Below are positions 17,301-28,100 of a stretch of 64,000 bases of DNA, one piece after another (position 1 is the first letter of the stretch; each line of letters begins with the position of its first letter). The position numbers were made by a program, and so were the translations under genes. Below the pieces are notes generated by a model. That model was not told where the DNA came from. It saw only the letters and a program-made list of their open reading frames with translations, and searched no databases. This DNA is from Flavobacterium sp. N502536 (GTDB taxonomy: Bacteria; Bacteroidota; Bacteroidia; Flavobacteriales; Flavobacteriaceae), in NCBI RefSeq assembly GCF_025947345.1, contig NZ_CP110011.1, positions 4,836,001 to 4,900,000 on the forward strand, written 5' to 3'.

Positions 17301-19182
17301 AAAAACCTCCGGAACAATTGCGGCTAACACCTATACATTTGACAATTTGAAATCTGGCGACTATGACATTCTGGTTACTACAACAGACGGATGCGAAGCT
17401 CATTATCCATTCACCATTACAGGTCCAAAAGCACTTACCGCCAGTACTCAAATTACCAAAGCTCCTACCTGTACACCTGCCGAGATTACGGTGACTGCCA
17501 TAGGCGGAACACCTCCCTACACTTTTACGGTATTGGGCAATAATGCAAATGGTGAGGAATATCAAAAATATTATACCGGTTCTAGTCCAATGAGTATCCT
17601 GCTACCAAATCATAATTCACCTATGAATTATCGATTTTATGTCATAGACGCAAATAATTGCAAAAAAGTTTATGCAGGGTCATTCAACTATAATCCATTA
17701 GAGGCTTTGACTTTAAAAATAAATTCATCAAAAGACATCAAATGCAAAGGAAATTTAACGGGTGAGCTTTCGGCCCAGGCAAAAGGTGGTTTAGGCAACT
17801 ATGTTTTTACGCTACTAGATCATGAAGGGCTTGAACTTCCCTTTAGTCCGACACAAACCACTCCGGGCAATTTTACTCAATTACCGGCCGGTTTGTATCA
17901 GGTTAGTGTTACGAGTGGTGACTGCGATCCGGTCATTGTTCCGATAGAAATAAAAGAACCCACACTTTCCCTTACCCACCGCGTAAAATATGATAATGTT
18001 ACCTGCGCCGGTTTAGCCAATGTAACGATTGAAGTGGAAGCCAGCGGTGGGACCGGAAGAATTAAATATGCAATTTCGTCATTACCCAACCAGTTTTTTG
18101 ATACAGGTATATTTAGAGGGATAAAAGCAGGAACCTATAATATTACTATTAAAGATGAAAATGATTGCCGCATTAATGACGTAATTACGATTATCGATCC
18201 GAAGCCAATACACGCTTCTGTAGTACAGGGCAGTATAAAACAAGAAATATGTATTGGAGAAAAAACAGCCGCTTTTAGTATTGACATATCGGGAGGAATT
18301 CCGCCCTATAAAACAAGTTTAGACAATCGCAATGGGACTTACACTCAGGATCAGCTAGATTTCGACAACCTTTCCGGAGGCAAACACACTGTATATATTC
18401 TGGATAAAAATAATTGTCAGTTTGAATTAGCAATCCTGCTCGATATTCCAACCATCGTTCTTAAACCCACTGCAAAGGTGAGCTATGATTGCGAAAATAA
18501 TACTCCGGGAAACAAGGTTACTGTAAAGATCGACGCCAGTAATACCAATCCCTCTTTAATAAAGTATTCATTAAACGGAAAAGAACCTAAGCAGGACAGT
18601 AATATATTTCGCAATGTCCCCGCCGGAAATCATTTTGTAAAGGTAGAACATGCAAGTGGATGCAGTGAGGTTTCGCTCCTGTTTGCCGTTGATGAATCAA
18701 ACCCTCCTTTGACGATTTCATTAAGTCAGGGAGGATTGAATGAAATCATTATAACAATAAAAGGAGGTTCTGGTTTTTATAACAGCCTTACCATCAATGA
18801 TGAAGTTTTAAAATTTACAACTAAATATATTTATTACAAATCCGGAGATTACACGGCGACAGTTGTCGATAGTAATGGCTGTACCGCAACAGCAACTAAG
18901 TATTTTGAATTTATCGATATCATAGTTCCTAACATTTTTACTCCTAATGACAGTGGTATAAATGATGGCTGGAAACCATTAAGACAGGATAACTATCCCG
19001 ATATCAGAATCCGAATCTACGATCGCTATGGTCGTGAAATATGTGTATTAAAACATGAAGAGTCCTGGGATGGAAAGTATGAAAGCGCCAACCTTCCCAC
19101 CGGGGATTACTGGTATGTTTTAAAACTTAGAAATACCAGAGATGACCGGGAATTTATTGGAAATGTAACCCTTTACAGATAG
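14381..19182 (+). pseudogene. Large T9SS type B adhesin with SprB-like repeats, interrupted by one frameshift
   Basis: Two overlapping frames (14381-15073 and 15049-19182) form one protein of about 1600 residues. The first ends KFKRPWDTVIRT-stop. The second takes over with GYGYQDITADEIIFDG, which is normal continuation sequence for this family. Adding one G to the GGG at 15051-15053 restores a single frame (KRPWGYGYQDITADE). A hydrophobic signal segment ending SSGYGQ lies about 45 residues in. The body has a DUF11-like domain (LGEYLKYKITFNNNGDDN), many SprB-type repeats (GGTPPYTFTV, GGIPPYKTSL), and a C-terminal type B sorting domain (NIFTPNDSGINDGWKPL, IYDRYGREI, LPTGDYWYVLKL). A PorP/SprF gene follows 33 bp later. 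The frameshift may be true inactivation or a base-calling error. Confidence 0.85.
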
Positions 19183-19215
19183 TCTGTAATGTAACGTTTA
19201 AGTAATAAAAATAAG

Positions 19216-20172
19216 ATGAAGAAAATTATAAACTGCTTCTTTTTGTTGAATGTAATGATCAATTACAGTCAAGAACTTAATGTACCTGTGGCTACTCAAT
19301 ATTTGGCAGATAATCCCTTTATTATTTCTCCTGGTTATGCCGGAATTGGCGATGATCTTAGGATTAATTTAAATGGTTATAAGCAATGGGTAGGTATAGA
19401 AAATGCCCCGCAAAATCAATCTTTTTATGCCGATCTTCGAATATTAGACAGATCCGGAATTGGGCTATCGTTGTATAATGATACTAATGGGAATGTCAGA
19501 CAGGCAGGTGGCAAATTTACTTTTGCCCATCATCTTATTCTGGATTATTACTCAAAACAATATCTTTCTTTTGGTATTTCATACATTTACAATTCATTTA
19601 AAATCGATATCAGTAATAGTAAACCTGCTGAACCAGATCCTGATATAACCGATAATAGGTTTACATCCAATAATAATTTTGAGGTAGGTTTTTTGTATCG
19701 CAACAAAGGTTTTTATTTCAGCGCCAATATGACCAATATTTTACCAAAAAAATTAGATTCTTTTTCAAGTCCTGAACCCAAAGAACTGACCAACTATCAA
19801 TTCTACACCGGATATGCTGTTCGTTTAGAAAACGAAACGGAGATCGAGCCCTCTATCTTTTACCAGTTGTATAAAAGTGATGGACGTTCTGTTACCGACC
19901 TGAATTTGAAATATCGAAAATTTAATCGGTATGATGATTATTACTGGGCAGGTATATCGTACCGATTTCTGAATGATCAAATAGGAAAACCATTAACGAT
20001 CGGACCCATGATAGGCTTCAAAAAGGCTTATTTTACTTTAGGTTATTCCTATCAAATCATGATGAATGATTTATCACAATACAATTCTGGTACCCATTCG
20101 ATATCTATCGGATTAAGGTTCTTTCAATCCATAAGCAATTGCCCTTGTACCCAAAAATATGTGCGCAATTAA
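19216..20172 (+). CDS. PorP/SprF-family type IX secretion outer-membrane protein
   Basis: 318 residues with a short signal peptide ending MINYSQ. Family hallmarks follow: ATQYLADNPFIISPGYAG, YKQWVGIENAPQNQSF, and a C-terminal barrel pattern (YNSGTHSISIGLRFF). After that strand comes an unusual Cys-containing tail, SNCPCTQKYVRN. It is 33 bp downstream of the second adhesin and probably its export partner, duplicating the arrangement of the first module on the other strand. The two PorP paralogues are clearly divergent, so they are not a recent duplication. The 3' end of this gene lies inside a ~200-bp segment that recurs at 30489. Confidence 0.92.
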   Translation: MKKIINCFFLLNVMINYSQELNVPVATQYLADNPFIISPGYAGIGDDLRINLNGYKQWVGIENAPQNQSFYADLRILDRSGIGLSLYNDTNGNVRQAGGKFTFAHHLILDYYSKQYLSFGISYIYNSFKIDISNSKPAEPDPDITDNRFTSNNNFEVGFLYRNKGFYFSANMTNILPKKLDSFSSPEPKELTNYQFYTGYAVRLENETEIEPSIFYQLYKSDGRSVTDLNLKYRKFNRYDDYYWAGISYRFLNDQIGKPLTIGPMIGFKKAYFTLGYSYQIMMNDLSQYNSGTHSISIGLRFFQSISNCPCTQKYVRN

Positions 20173-20338
20173 TAAAAAAAAGGTGAAAATGATACCTTTT
20201 TTGTCACAAAAAACTAAGGTTATTAATTTACTAAGGAATTGTCTATTTTTGATACAAACAGAATTATTTTACTCCTTTAAAACAAGATAACGTCCGCGGA
20301 AACTGACCATTTAAGTTCCGTGGCAAAATCGTGGCAAA
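20141..20338 (+). repeat. Direct repeat, copy 1 (PorP tail, terminator and CGTGGCA boxes)
   Basis: This segment covers the last ~10 codons of the PorP gene, its terminator and downstream DNA ending in two CGTGGCA boxes (20322-20328 and 20334-20340, approximate). It recurs in the same orientation at 30489-30696 with scattered substitutions and small indels. The shared start is GCCCTTGTACCCAAAAATAT. Together the copies bracket the RHS accessory region. Confidence 0.8.
20174..20204 (+). terminator. Rho-independent terminator after PorP/SprF gene
   Basis: Stem AAAAAAGGT pairs with ACCTTTTTT around a 9-nt loop, immediately after the PorP stop codon. The A-rich and T-rich arms would let it act on both strands. 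Confidence 0.8.
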
Positions 20339-20540
20339 AAAAACACTAAAAAACTTTTGCCACAAAATCGCACCAAAACACCTGTAAACAAAGAGGTTAA
20401 AAAGGTTAACGACTTGTTTTTTTGAGGCTATAATTTTACATTTATTAATCTAAAAAGTTGAACTATGTTAGAGAGCTGCTTTGGGTTAATTTTCTTTATG
20501 AAAATTGTATTAGGCTATTTATCTTAATTATTTTTAATGG

Positions 20541-20568
20541 ACAGGTTCGAGTCCTGTTCCCGCTACTA
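20541..20568 (+). other. tRNA 3'-end fragment, probable attachment-site remnant
   Basis: ACAGG-TTCGAGT-CCTGT forms a perfect 5-bp T-arm with a canonical 7-nt loop. It is followed by TCCCGCT and a discriminator A, as in the 3' half of a tRNA whose acceptor arm would begin AGCGGGA. No D-arm, anticodon arm or 5' acceptor strand is present upstream. Partial tRNA 3' ends of this kind are usually left by tyrosine-integrase elements that integrate into tRNA genes. No integrase gene lies in the window. Confidence 0.65.
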
Positions 20569-20609
20569 AGTAAAAATTAAAATCCGACAAATCTATATTC
20601 CTCGGCTTT

Positions 20610-21040
20610 TTTTGTGGTACAGTTTAGTCTTTTAAAGTGAGTTCTGAGCGTCAAATTTTCCTTTTCAATATGCTGTACCGAAACGTTTTACAGAATCTAA
20701 TTTCTAATCAAAAAGATATCTGTAGTTTTTTAATCTGTCTGTAAATATCTTTTTAGCTTCAGATAATTTTAAAGTATCCAGAATGTTATGATGTTATGGG
20801 TGCTATTTTTAATATTCTTGCAGTGCTTCTTATTCCTAAACTTTCTTTTGTTAATTGAATTATATTTCCATCAATACAAGATTTATAAGCTCGATAAGTA
20901 TAATTTTCAGCTCTTATTTTCCTGCACACCCTGCAAATATATCTTTGATTATCAGACTTTGTCTTTCCATATTTCATCATGTTTTGAATATTACCAACAC
21001 ATCTGTAACACCTAGTCTGGTTTGCCCCTTTTTTTTCGAT
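20610..21040 (-). mobile_element. IS1-family transposase relic with internal deletion
   Basis: The minus strand carries an InsA-like N-terminus: a CYRC zinc-knuckle pair, then KYGKTKSDNQRYICRVC (second CxxC pair) and the helix-turn-helix GIRSTARILKI. This is the pattern of IS1-family first reading frames. The frame stops at 20786. Further downstream, at about 20615-20690, the same strand encodes VQHIEKENLTLRTHFKRL, matching the C-terminus of IS1 InsB (HIERxNLTLRxHxKRL). The catalytic DDE core between them is missing, so the element is dead. No clean terminal inverted repeats were seen. Confidence 0.7.
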
Positions 21041-21057
21041 TTAGGACAATTCAAAAT

Positions 21058-21090
21058 AAAAAAACAACCCGAAGGTTGTTTTAATTTTTA
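21058..21090. terminator. Bidirectional terminator-like hairpin
   Basis: Perfect 9-bp stem AAAACAACC / GGTTGTTTT with a CGAA tetraloop (21061-21082), followed by T-rich sequence on the plus strand and preceded by an A run. It insulates the IS1 relic from the downstream genes. Confidence 0.8.
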
Positions 21091-21441
21091 TGCGATATTA
21101 CTATAAATCCCTTATTATCTACAAATACTTAGATAGAATTATTAACCATCAACACATCTGATACATTACCAAATATACCAAAGGAAAGAAGTAGTGTAAT
21201 TAATTTTCTTTTGAAAGGAAAGAGATAAAAATTTTCTTCCCCTTCGCAAGACCTAGCTGTTTTTCTCAAAACAAAGTTATTAAACTATTCACAAAGAATA
21301 AATGAAAAAAATTATGAATTATTATTTTCTAAAGACATAGTAATCTGGGATTCTTACCCTAATCATTTCAGCATTAAAATAAGATCAAACAAAAGTTCTA
21401 CAATTATTTTAATCCAGTTTTTCTCCTTTTTTCTTATTTCT
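21091..21441 (+). pseudogene. Gene-poor stretch with a possible decayed reading frame
   Basis: In one plus-strand frame, from about 21134, the sequence reads like protein (TINTSDTLPNIPKERSSVIN). After a single stop it continues (KLLNYSQRINEKNYELLF, then SKDIVIWDSYPNHFSIKI). It then runs into the antisense of the CPBP gene. No start codon is clear and no family is recognised. It could be the remnant of an RHS-associated gene displaced during turnover of this locus. Confidence 0.22.
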
Positions 21442-22128
21442 TTATTCTCCATTAGAATGTACATTTATTTTATCATTCTTTATTTTAAAAAAAGTAAAAA
21501 GAATTACCACAATTAAAATTACTATAACTAAAACAAGCGATATTTTAGATTTAGATAAAAAATTAATCAAATTTGTAAAAGACAAAATATTATTTAAAAC
21601 ATGTAAAAAAATAGTTAGGTAAATGTTTTTCGTTTTCAAATATACCCAAGAAAAAAACACACTTAATAAAAATACATATAGAAGTGATGAGTTCGTCATG
21701 AAATGAATAGCAGTAAAGCCCAAAGATAAAATAAGGATGGAACTTAGCTCTGATTTTATTTTAGTTAAACTCAATAATAAATATTTCCTGAAAATTACTT
21801 CTTCCAAAATGGGATATAATATTAAGACTTTAATAATATTAAATTTACTTAAATCATCAAACAACAATATCTCACTATTTGTAAAAATGAACGTTGTACA
21901 TAAAAAATAAAGACAGTAAAAACAAATAACAAATAATAGATAATAAATCAAATTAAAATTAAGGTTAAAATTGATCAAAAAAACTGGTACCGATTTTTTA
22001 ACTAAAAAATAAAGTATCAAAAGCAAATCACTACTAATTATTAAAAATCCATTTAAGCTATAGTTTAAATCTAAATATGAAATAAACATAAGTAGAATAA
22101 TTATCAAAAAAAACTGAGTACTTTTCAT
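21442..22128 (-). CDS. CPBP-family (CAAX protease/bacteriocin-processing) intramembrane metalloprotease
   Basis: 228 residues, strongly hydrophobic, with about 7-8 membrane segments. The conserved CPBP motifs are all present: EEVIFRKYLL (paired Glu and Arg, motif 1), FTAIHFMTNSS (His, motif 2) and TIFLHVLNNI (His and Asn, motifs 3-4). The family includes Abi proteins that give self-immunity to bacteriocins, and Rce1-type prenyl-protein proteases. It begins 35 bp downstream of the RHS toxin-like gene on the same strand, the place where RHS immunity genes usually sit. Immunity or maturation of the RHS protein is therefore a reasonable hypothesis, with no direct proof. Confidence 0.85.
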   Translation of the reverse strand: MKSTQFFLIIILLMFISYLDLNYSLNGFLIISSDLLLILYFLVKKSVPVFLINFNLNFNLIYYLLFVICFYCLYFLCTTFIFTNSEILLFDDLSKFNIIKVLILYPILEEVIFRKYLLLSLTKIKSELSSILILSLGFTAIHFMTNSSLLYVFLLSVFFSWVYLKTKNIYLTIFLHVLNNILSFTNLINFLSKSKISLVLVIVILIVVILFTFFKIKNDKINVHSNGE

Positions 22129-22163
22129 TATTTATATATTATTAATTAAATCCTACTTCAGCA

Positions 22164-25100
22164 TCACTTAGCTTTGTAATATGTATCAAATCTACTAGGT
22201 CCTGAATAAGGATTATAGCCATTAATAAATGCTGGTGTTTGCTGAGGCCCTTGCGGTCTAAAAACATAATCTATCAAAGCATTTCGTGCATTAGATTCAC
22301 TAAGTGTAAGTAAATCACTTCTAAATGGACGAACAGGCACCTTGGCTAATCCTCCATCACTTAACAAGAGGCCCCCACCCCCTATTAGCCCTTTTATACA
22401 AGTTGTTAGCAGTGTTGTAATTCCTTTTTTAGCTGCACTATCAAATGCATCATTCAAATAGTTAGGATTTCCATTACTTTTATTTATATTGACACTTACT
22501 CCGCTAATTCCTTCAAATGAAACTATTCCATTCTTGTTAATAAATGGATGCTCATCCAACCATTGTTCAACTTCATCAATATTACCATGTTTATATTTAG
22601 CGACAATGTTTTTTGCCATAGTCCTATTTGGATTTTCTCCTTGTATCTCATGGACAAAGTGATTCAATCCCGAAACTACAAGTCCTGTAACTGCTCCTTG
22701 CCAAAAATTACCTCCTGTAAGCGCAGCTCCCGCTCCTCCTGAAACAGTACCAAAAGCAATCATACCTATCCCATTGTTAGCTCCCAAAAATCCACTTATT
22801 CCTTGATGATTAAATGTCTCTTTAAAACTCGCACCACCAAAACTATGTGTTTCAGGCGCGCTTGAGCCTCCACTCCATGTACTTGCAGCAATACTACTTA
22901 AAGCACCTGCTGCAAAACCACTCCAGAATTTACCTCCTGAAATTGCAGTCATTGTACCTTGAAAAGTACCATGAGCTGCCGCCTGAAATGCTGCTTGAGA
23001 GTAGAAATTCGTAAATAAACTGCCAGCTGCACTTCCAATACCAAAAGTAACGGCGGAACTAGCTGCACCAATAAAAGTTGATTTGACAAGTCCTCCAACA
23101 CTGAAAGGGACATCGGCAACCAGTGCCGTAATGGTGTAAGTCAGCGCTGCGATAGCAGCTCCAATGGCTACTGCCACTCCCAATACTATTTCTTCTCCAC
23201 TTGGATCAGTATATTTCAGCGGGTTATTAAGAACGTAAGCATACTTGTGATAATTCTGGGTATTGTAAGGCTCCTGAATATAATTGTCAGGCTGAAGGAA
23301 TCGATGCAATTTCGGATCATACAAACGACCGTTCATGTGTATAATACCAATACTTTGTAAATGCTCGTGACCTGTGTAGCCTCTGTCTAAAACAGTTAAA
23401 CCTGCCAAAATATTGCCTGCACCATCCTGAACTTTTACAATATTCCCCCACGCATCAAACAATCGTTTTTCGACAACTGTACCAGTCTGGTCTGAAATTG
23501 CTGTTATAGTACCTTGGTAATCTCTATGTAAATATAAATAATTTTGTGTTGTTCCGTCGCTTTTTAAAACAATAGGTGCTGAATAGCCATCACCTCCAAT
23601 ATAAGTTACAAATTCAACCGCCCCGGTAACAGTATTATGTTTCACCTCCATTGAACCATCTGCAGAATAATGCTTGCGGTAGGTTCTCAAAAGTTTATCA
23701 GTCTGCAGTCCCCCATAAAACATACTGCTACGGTCATTGCCGTCATTGTAGGTAAAACTAATTTTATCAATACCTGTTTCTTCGATTTGTATCGGACTTT
23801 TAAATGTATTATAGGTTATATTTAATGCTCTTGCTGTTGTAGCAGGATCACTGGTTTTACGTATCTGAACATCATCAAACCAAATGTTCCCCAATCCGTT
23901 ATTATCCAATCGCAGGCGAAGTTTCTTTACATTGGCTGGAACCAAAAATGTACTTACAATTTGTGTCCAGACACCTTTGGTATTACTTACAACATTTGCC
24001 TGAGTGATTGTATTTGCCGCATCTTTCATATATAAAAATACCTGTGCCTGCGGATTATCGCTGTAAAACCAAGCCGAGTAGGTATACTCCGTGGCCACTG
24101 TATTGTTTATATCTACCCATTTATCCGAAAACACATACTGCTCTGTAGAGAGTGTATTGGCAAGCTTTAAAGAGTTCTTTCCCGAATGAGCAGCTGTTGT
24201 ATTGTCATAGCTATAAAAAGCAGTATTTGGATATTTCTCAGTTCCCCAACTTGTCCTGTCTTCCATACTGTCATTAAAAATCCCTTCTCTATTTCCATAA
24301 TATCCTGAAGCTTCTGGTGTGGGAGTTATTGCTTTATTCTGATAGGTCTTAGTCGTATCATATTCATAAGTTCCAACAGTATTTTGTGTAATTCTTCCTT
24401 TATCATCATAAGCCTGCGTTTCCTGTATCCCTAATCCGTTTGTATATTCGGTAAGACGGTCTAATCCGTCATATTTAAAGATTTCATTTCGGCTGAACAA
24501 GCTGTTGGTACGGCTGTTCAAGTTTCCTCTCTTGATTTCAAAAGCTGTATTAAGTGTCATGATATTCACAACCGCTGGGCTTGTTTTATCATGCTTTATC
24601 TGGGTGACGTAACCATATTGATCATAGGCATTGGTTATCGCTATTCCATTCCCCAAAGTAGCAGTCAAAAGCTGCCCTCTTTCGTTTAAGGTATTAGACT
24701 GCCATAAAACCGTCTGCGTTGCATCATCTAAAATTTGCCAGGGAAAACCGTTCTGATAAGTGTTTTTTATTGTTTTTGAACTTGTTTTTCCTGCTGCTGT
24801 GGCTGTAGAAGTTTCCTTATCAACTCTTCCCAGACTATCATAAGTTAATTGTTTAACAAAAACTGCATATGGCGTCGTTTCAGTAGTCTTAAACAATTTT
24901 TTGAGAGCATCATACTCATAAATATTAGTAGTTGTTTTTGTTTCGACATTGTCTACATAAGTACTGCTTGTAACTTGACTTAATGTATTATAAGCGTAGG
25001 TAGTTTTACTATTGGTAACTGGACCTACAATTGTTTTTTCTGTTGGTTTTCCGGCTGCATCATATACAAAAGAGGTAGTCCCGTTTGGTGTAGTTTCTGT

Positions 25101-28100
25101 TTTCAGTTGGCCAAATGCATCATAACTGTAGGAATAACTTCCCGCACTTGGATCACTCATTGCAATTTTGTTACCCCAGCCATCTATAGTGATAGCAACC
25201 TTATTACCCAAGTAGTCGGATTCTTTGAGTTGTCCGTCTGCATAATATTTAAAATTAATAGTCCCCCCGGGGTCTGTACTTTGCACTTTATTACCTAAAG
25301 CATCTACAGTAGCTGTAGTTATTTTTCCGTCGTCATTACTTGTCGTCGTTAAAACGGAATACGATAAGGTTTGTATTTTTCCTGTTGGAGCGGTTATTTT
25401 GGTAGGTCTCACCAAATAATCATACTCATAACTTGTCCATAAGTTTGGTGCCGAAAGATAAGGTTCGCTTTCCTTTTGCTTTCTGCCTAATCCATCATAT
25501 ACAACTTGTTTAGATATCATAGAATTAGTCGTAAATCCTTTTGTAGAATTTTTTACCACTCTTCCTAAAACATCATATTCTACAACTGTTTTTGCCTCTA
25601 AGTTATTAGTGGAGGTTGTAACGTAGCCCCCTGTTGCCAATTTTGCATAAACAATGGTTGTAGTTAATGGCACTGTTGAAGCATTTGTAACGGTGGAATT
25701 AATTAATTTTCCCCAGTTATCATAAGTAAAATCATTGATCACACCCATATAATTTGTAGACTTTGTTACCTGACCTAGTGTATTATAAGCATAAGTAGTA
25801 ATAAAGCCTTGATGATCTGTTTTCTTGACTACAAAACGCTTAGTAGTATCGTATTCATCCTTAATTATTCGGGCTGTTGGGGCTGTTGGGGCTGGAACCG
25901 CAGCTGGTGCAGAAACTGTTTTTGTCAATAAATTACCTAGTAGGTCATAGGTCATGTCCTCGATTATAGCATAGGTATTATGACCTTTTTTCTCAGTTTT
26001 AGTTAAATTTGATCCTGTATAGGTGTACACTTCTTCTGTGGTTCGAGTATCTCCTGAGCCAACGTTGTTTGCCGAGGTGTTTACTTTTTTAGGTCTTCCA
26101 ATATAGTAGGCGCTACCGACACCGGTTGGGTCATTATCATACTGCGAATCTGTTGTAACAGAACCTTGTAAAGAGGCACCAGTATATTGTTTCACCACGC
26201 TTTTAGTTTCTAAACCATAATACAGGGTTGCATTGACAAGCCCATCATAGGTATAGGTACTTTCAGATTTCACACCAGACAAAGCATCAACATTGGTCTG
26301 CGAATCGAGCAATACGTTATAGACTTTTGAGGTTGGATTGATATAAGTTGAAAAAACATTTGTTTTTGTACTTAACAAATTCGTAGGCACAGCATCAAAA
26401 ACTGTAGAAGAATTTGTACTAGACCATGTAATAGTATTAGCACCTCTAAGAGCTACGTCATTATATAGAGTTTTCCATATTTTAGTATCAGAGGCTGATA
26501 AATACCAACTGCTTCTGGTTGTTCTGGTAAAACCAACTGTTCCATAGTCAAAATTTGATACAAACCCTCTATATCTAAAATCTTGGTATTTAGAAACACC
26601 ATTTATAGTAGCTGTCAATTTAGATACCAAATAACTTCCAGAATTTCTAATAATTTCAATATTAGGATAAGTTGCTGTACCACTGGACGAATAAAAGTCA
26701 GTTGCAGCTGTACCCAAACCGCCACCGATAGCTTCCATTGGTTTATACTCAATAGTTTGTTTAACATTTCCATTTGATTCTGTCACAGAAATTAATCTGT
26801 TCTCGGCATCTACGTTTTTATTGAACTGGTAGTATTCAATTTTATTATAGTGTCCTCTAATTAAGACAAGATCAGTATTAGCACCATCGTATTTATAATT
26901 AGATGGAACAGGGATCGGAATATCGGGTGAATTAGAAGTGAACACTCCTGAATTATAACCATATGTAAAACCTGCAACGCCCACCTTTCCAATATTATTT
27001 ATAAATCCTGTTACTTGCCACTGCGTATCATGATTGTTAATACTCCAGTCATCTTTATAATATTTTCTCCATACACGTACAAGGTCTGATTTACCATCGC
27101 CATTTATATCCATAGCATAATAATTACTAAAATGCACTTGGGTTTTATAGTCCGCACTTTTACTCGTATCGGGACGATATTCTACAATATTATGGGATTC
27201 TTTTGTAAAAAATTCTCCACCTGCAGGATTAGCATTGCTATAATAAATATGCCATTGTACAGCTCCTTCGGCTCCTTCAGAATCAGGCAACATGATGTCA
27301 GTTTTACCATCTCCATTGTAATCGCCAAAAAGGATTTGTTTGGTTGCTGAAAATTTATCTAGTGTACCAGTTCCAATAGTCTCCAACTCAATCCATGGCG
27401 CTACAGCCAATTGTTTGAAACTATAAATAGTATAACCTGTACCTATAACAGATAAAATATCTGATTTCCCATCACCATTAAAATCCATGACATAATTTTT
27501 ACTATTTGTCAATTTGTAAGTAGCGTTGGGTGGCAATTTTACAAATCCTTTATCTCCCATAATTGTTGAAGAATTTGGATTTAAATCACCAACATACATA
27601 TCCTCCCCATTACCCGTAATAACAGTATGAATAAGAGAGCCTGCCTTTGTACCATCAGGAAACCAATAGACTATTTTTTCATTACGATATTTTATCTTTG
27701 GAATAATAATGAAAATCTCACTAATTCCATCCCCATTAAAATCTCCTTCCAAATTTATGTTCTCTATAGTGGGAACATATGATTCATCCCTATGACCCAA
27801 ATCTATATCAGTATCTAAATTAACCGGAATACCTTGCGATAATAAAAGTGGTACTGTATTAGTTATAAAGGATTTTGCATAACCTAATTGCACAGCCCCA
27901 TTAATCAAATTATACACTTTAAATGTTTTGTCGGTGTTAGAAGATGCACTCACCCGGCTTTGATGGACTATAGATTGAAATGTATTAAGCCTATTAGCGG
28001 TCAATGTTGTTACTACATATTTAAACCCTGCAGATAATTCGGTTGGTAAACCAATAGGCGCATTTCCACTACTACCATTAAATAAATTAGTAAATAACTG

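Noticed and set aside
20788..21106. Two plus-strand frames of 75 and 83 codons
   Set aside because: Antisense to the IS1-family zinc-knuckle region, which explains the open frame.
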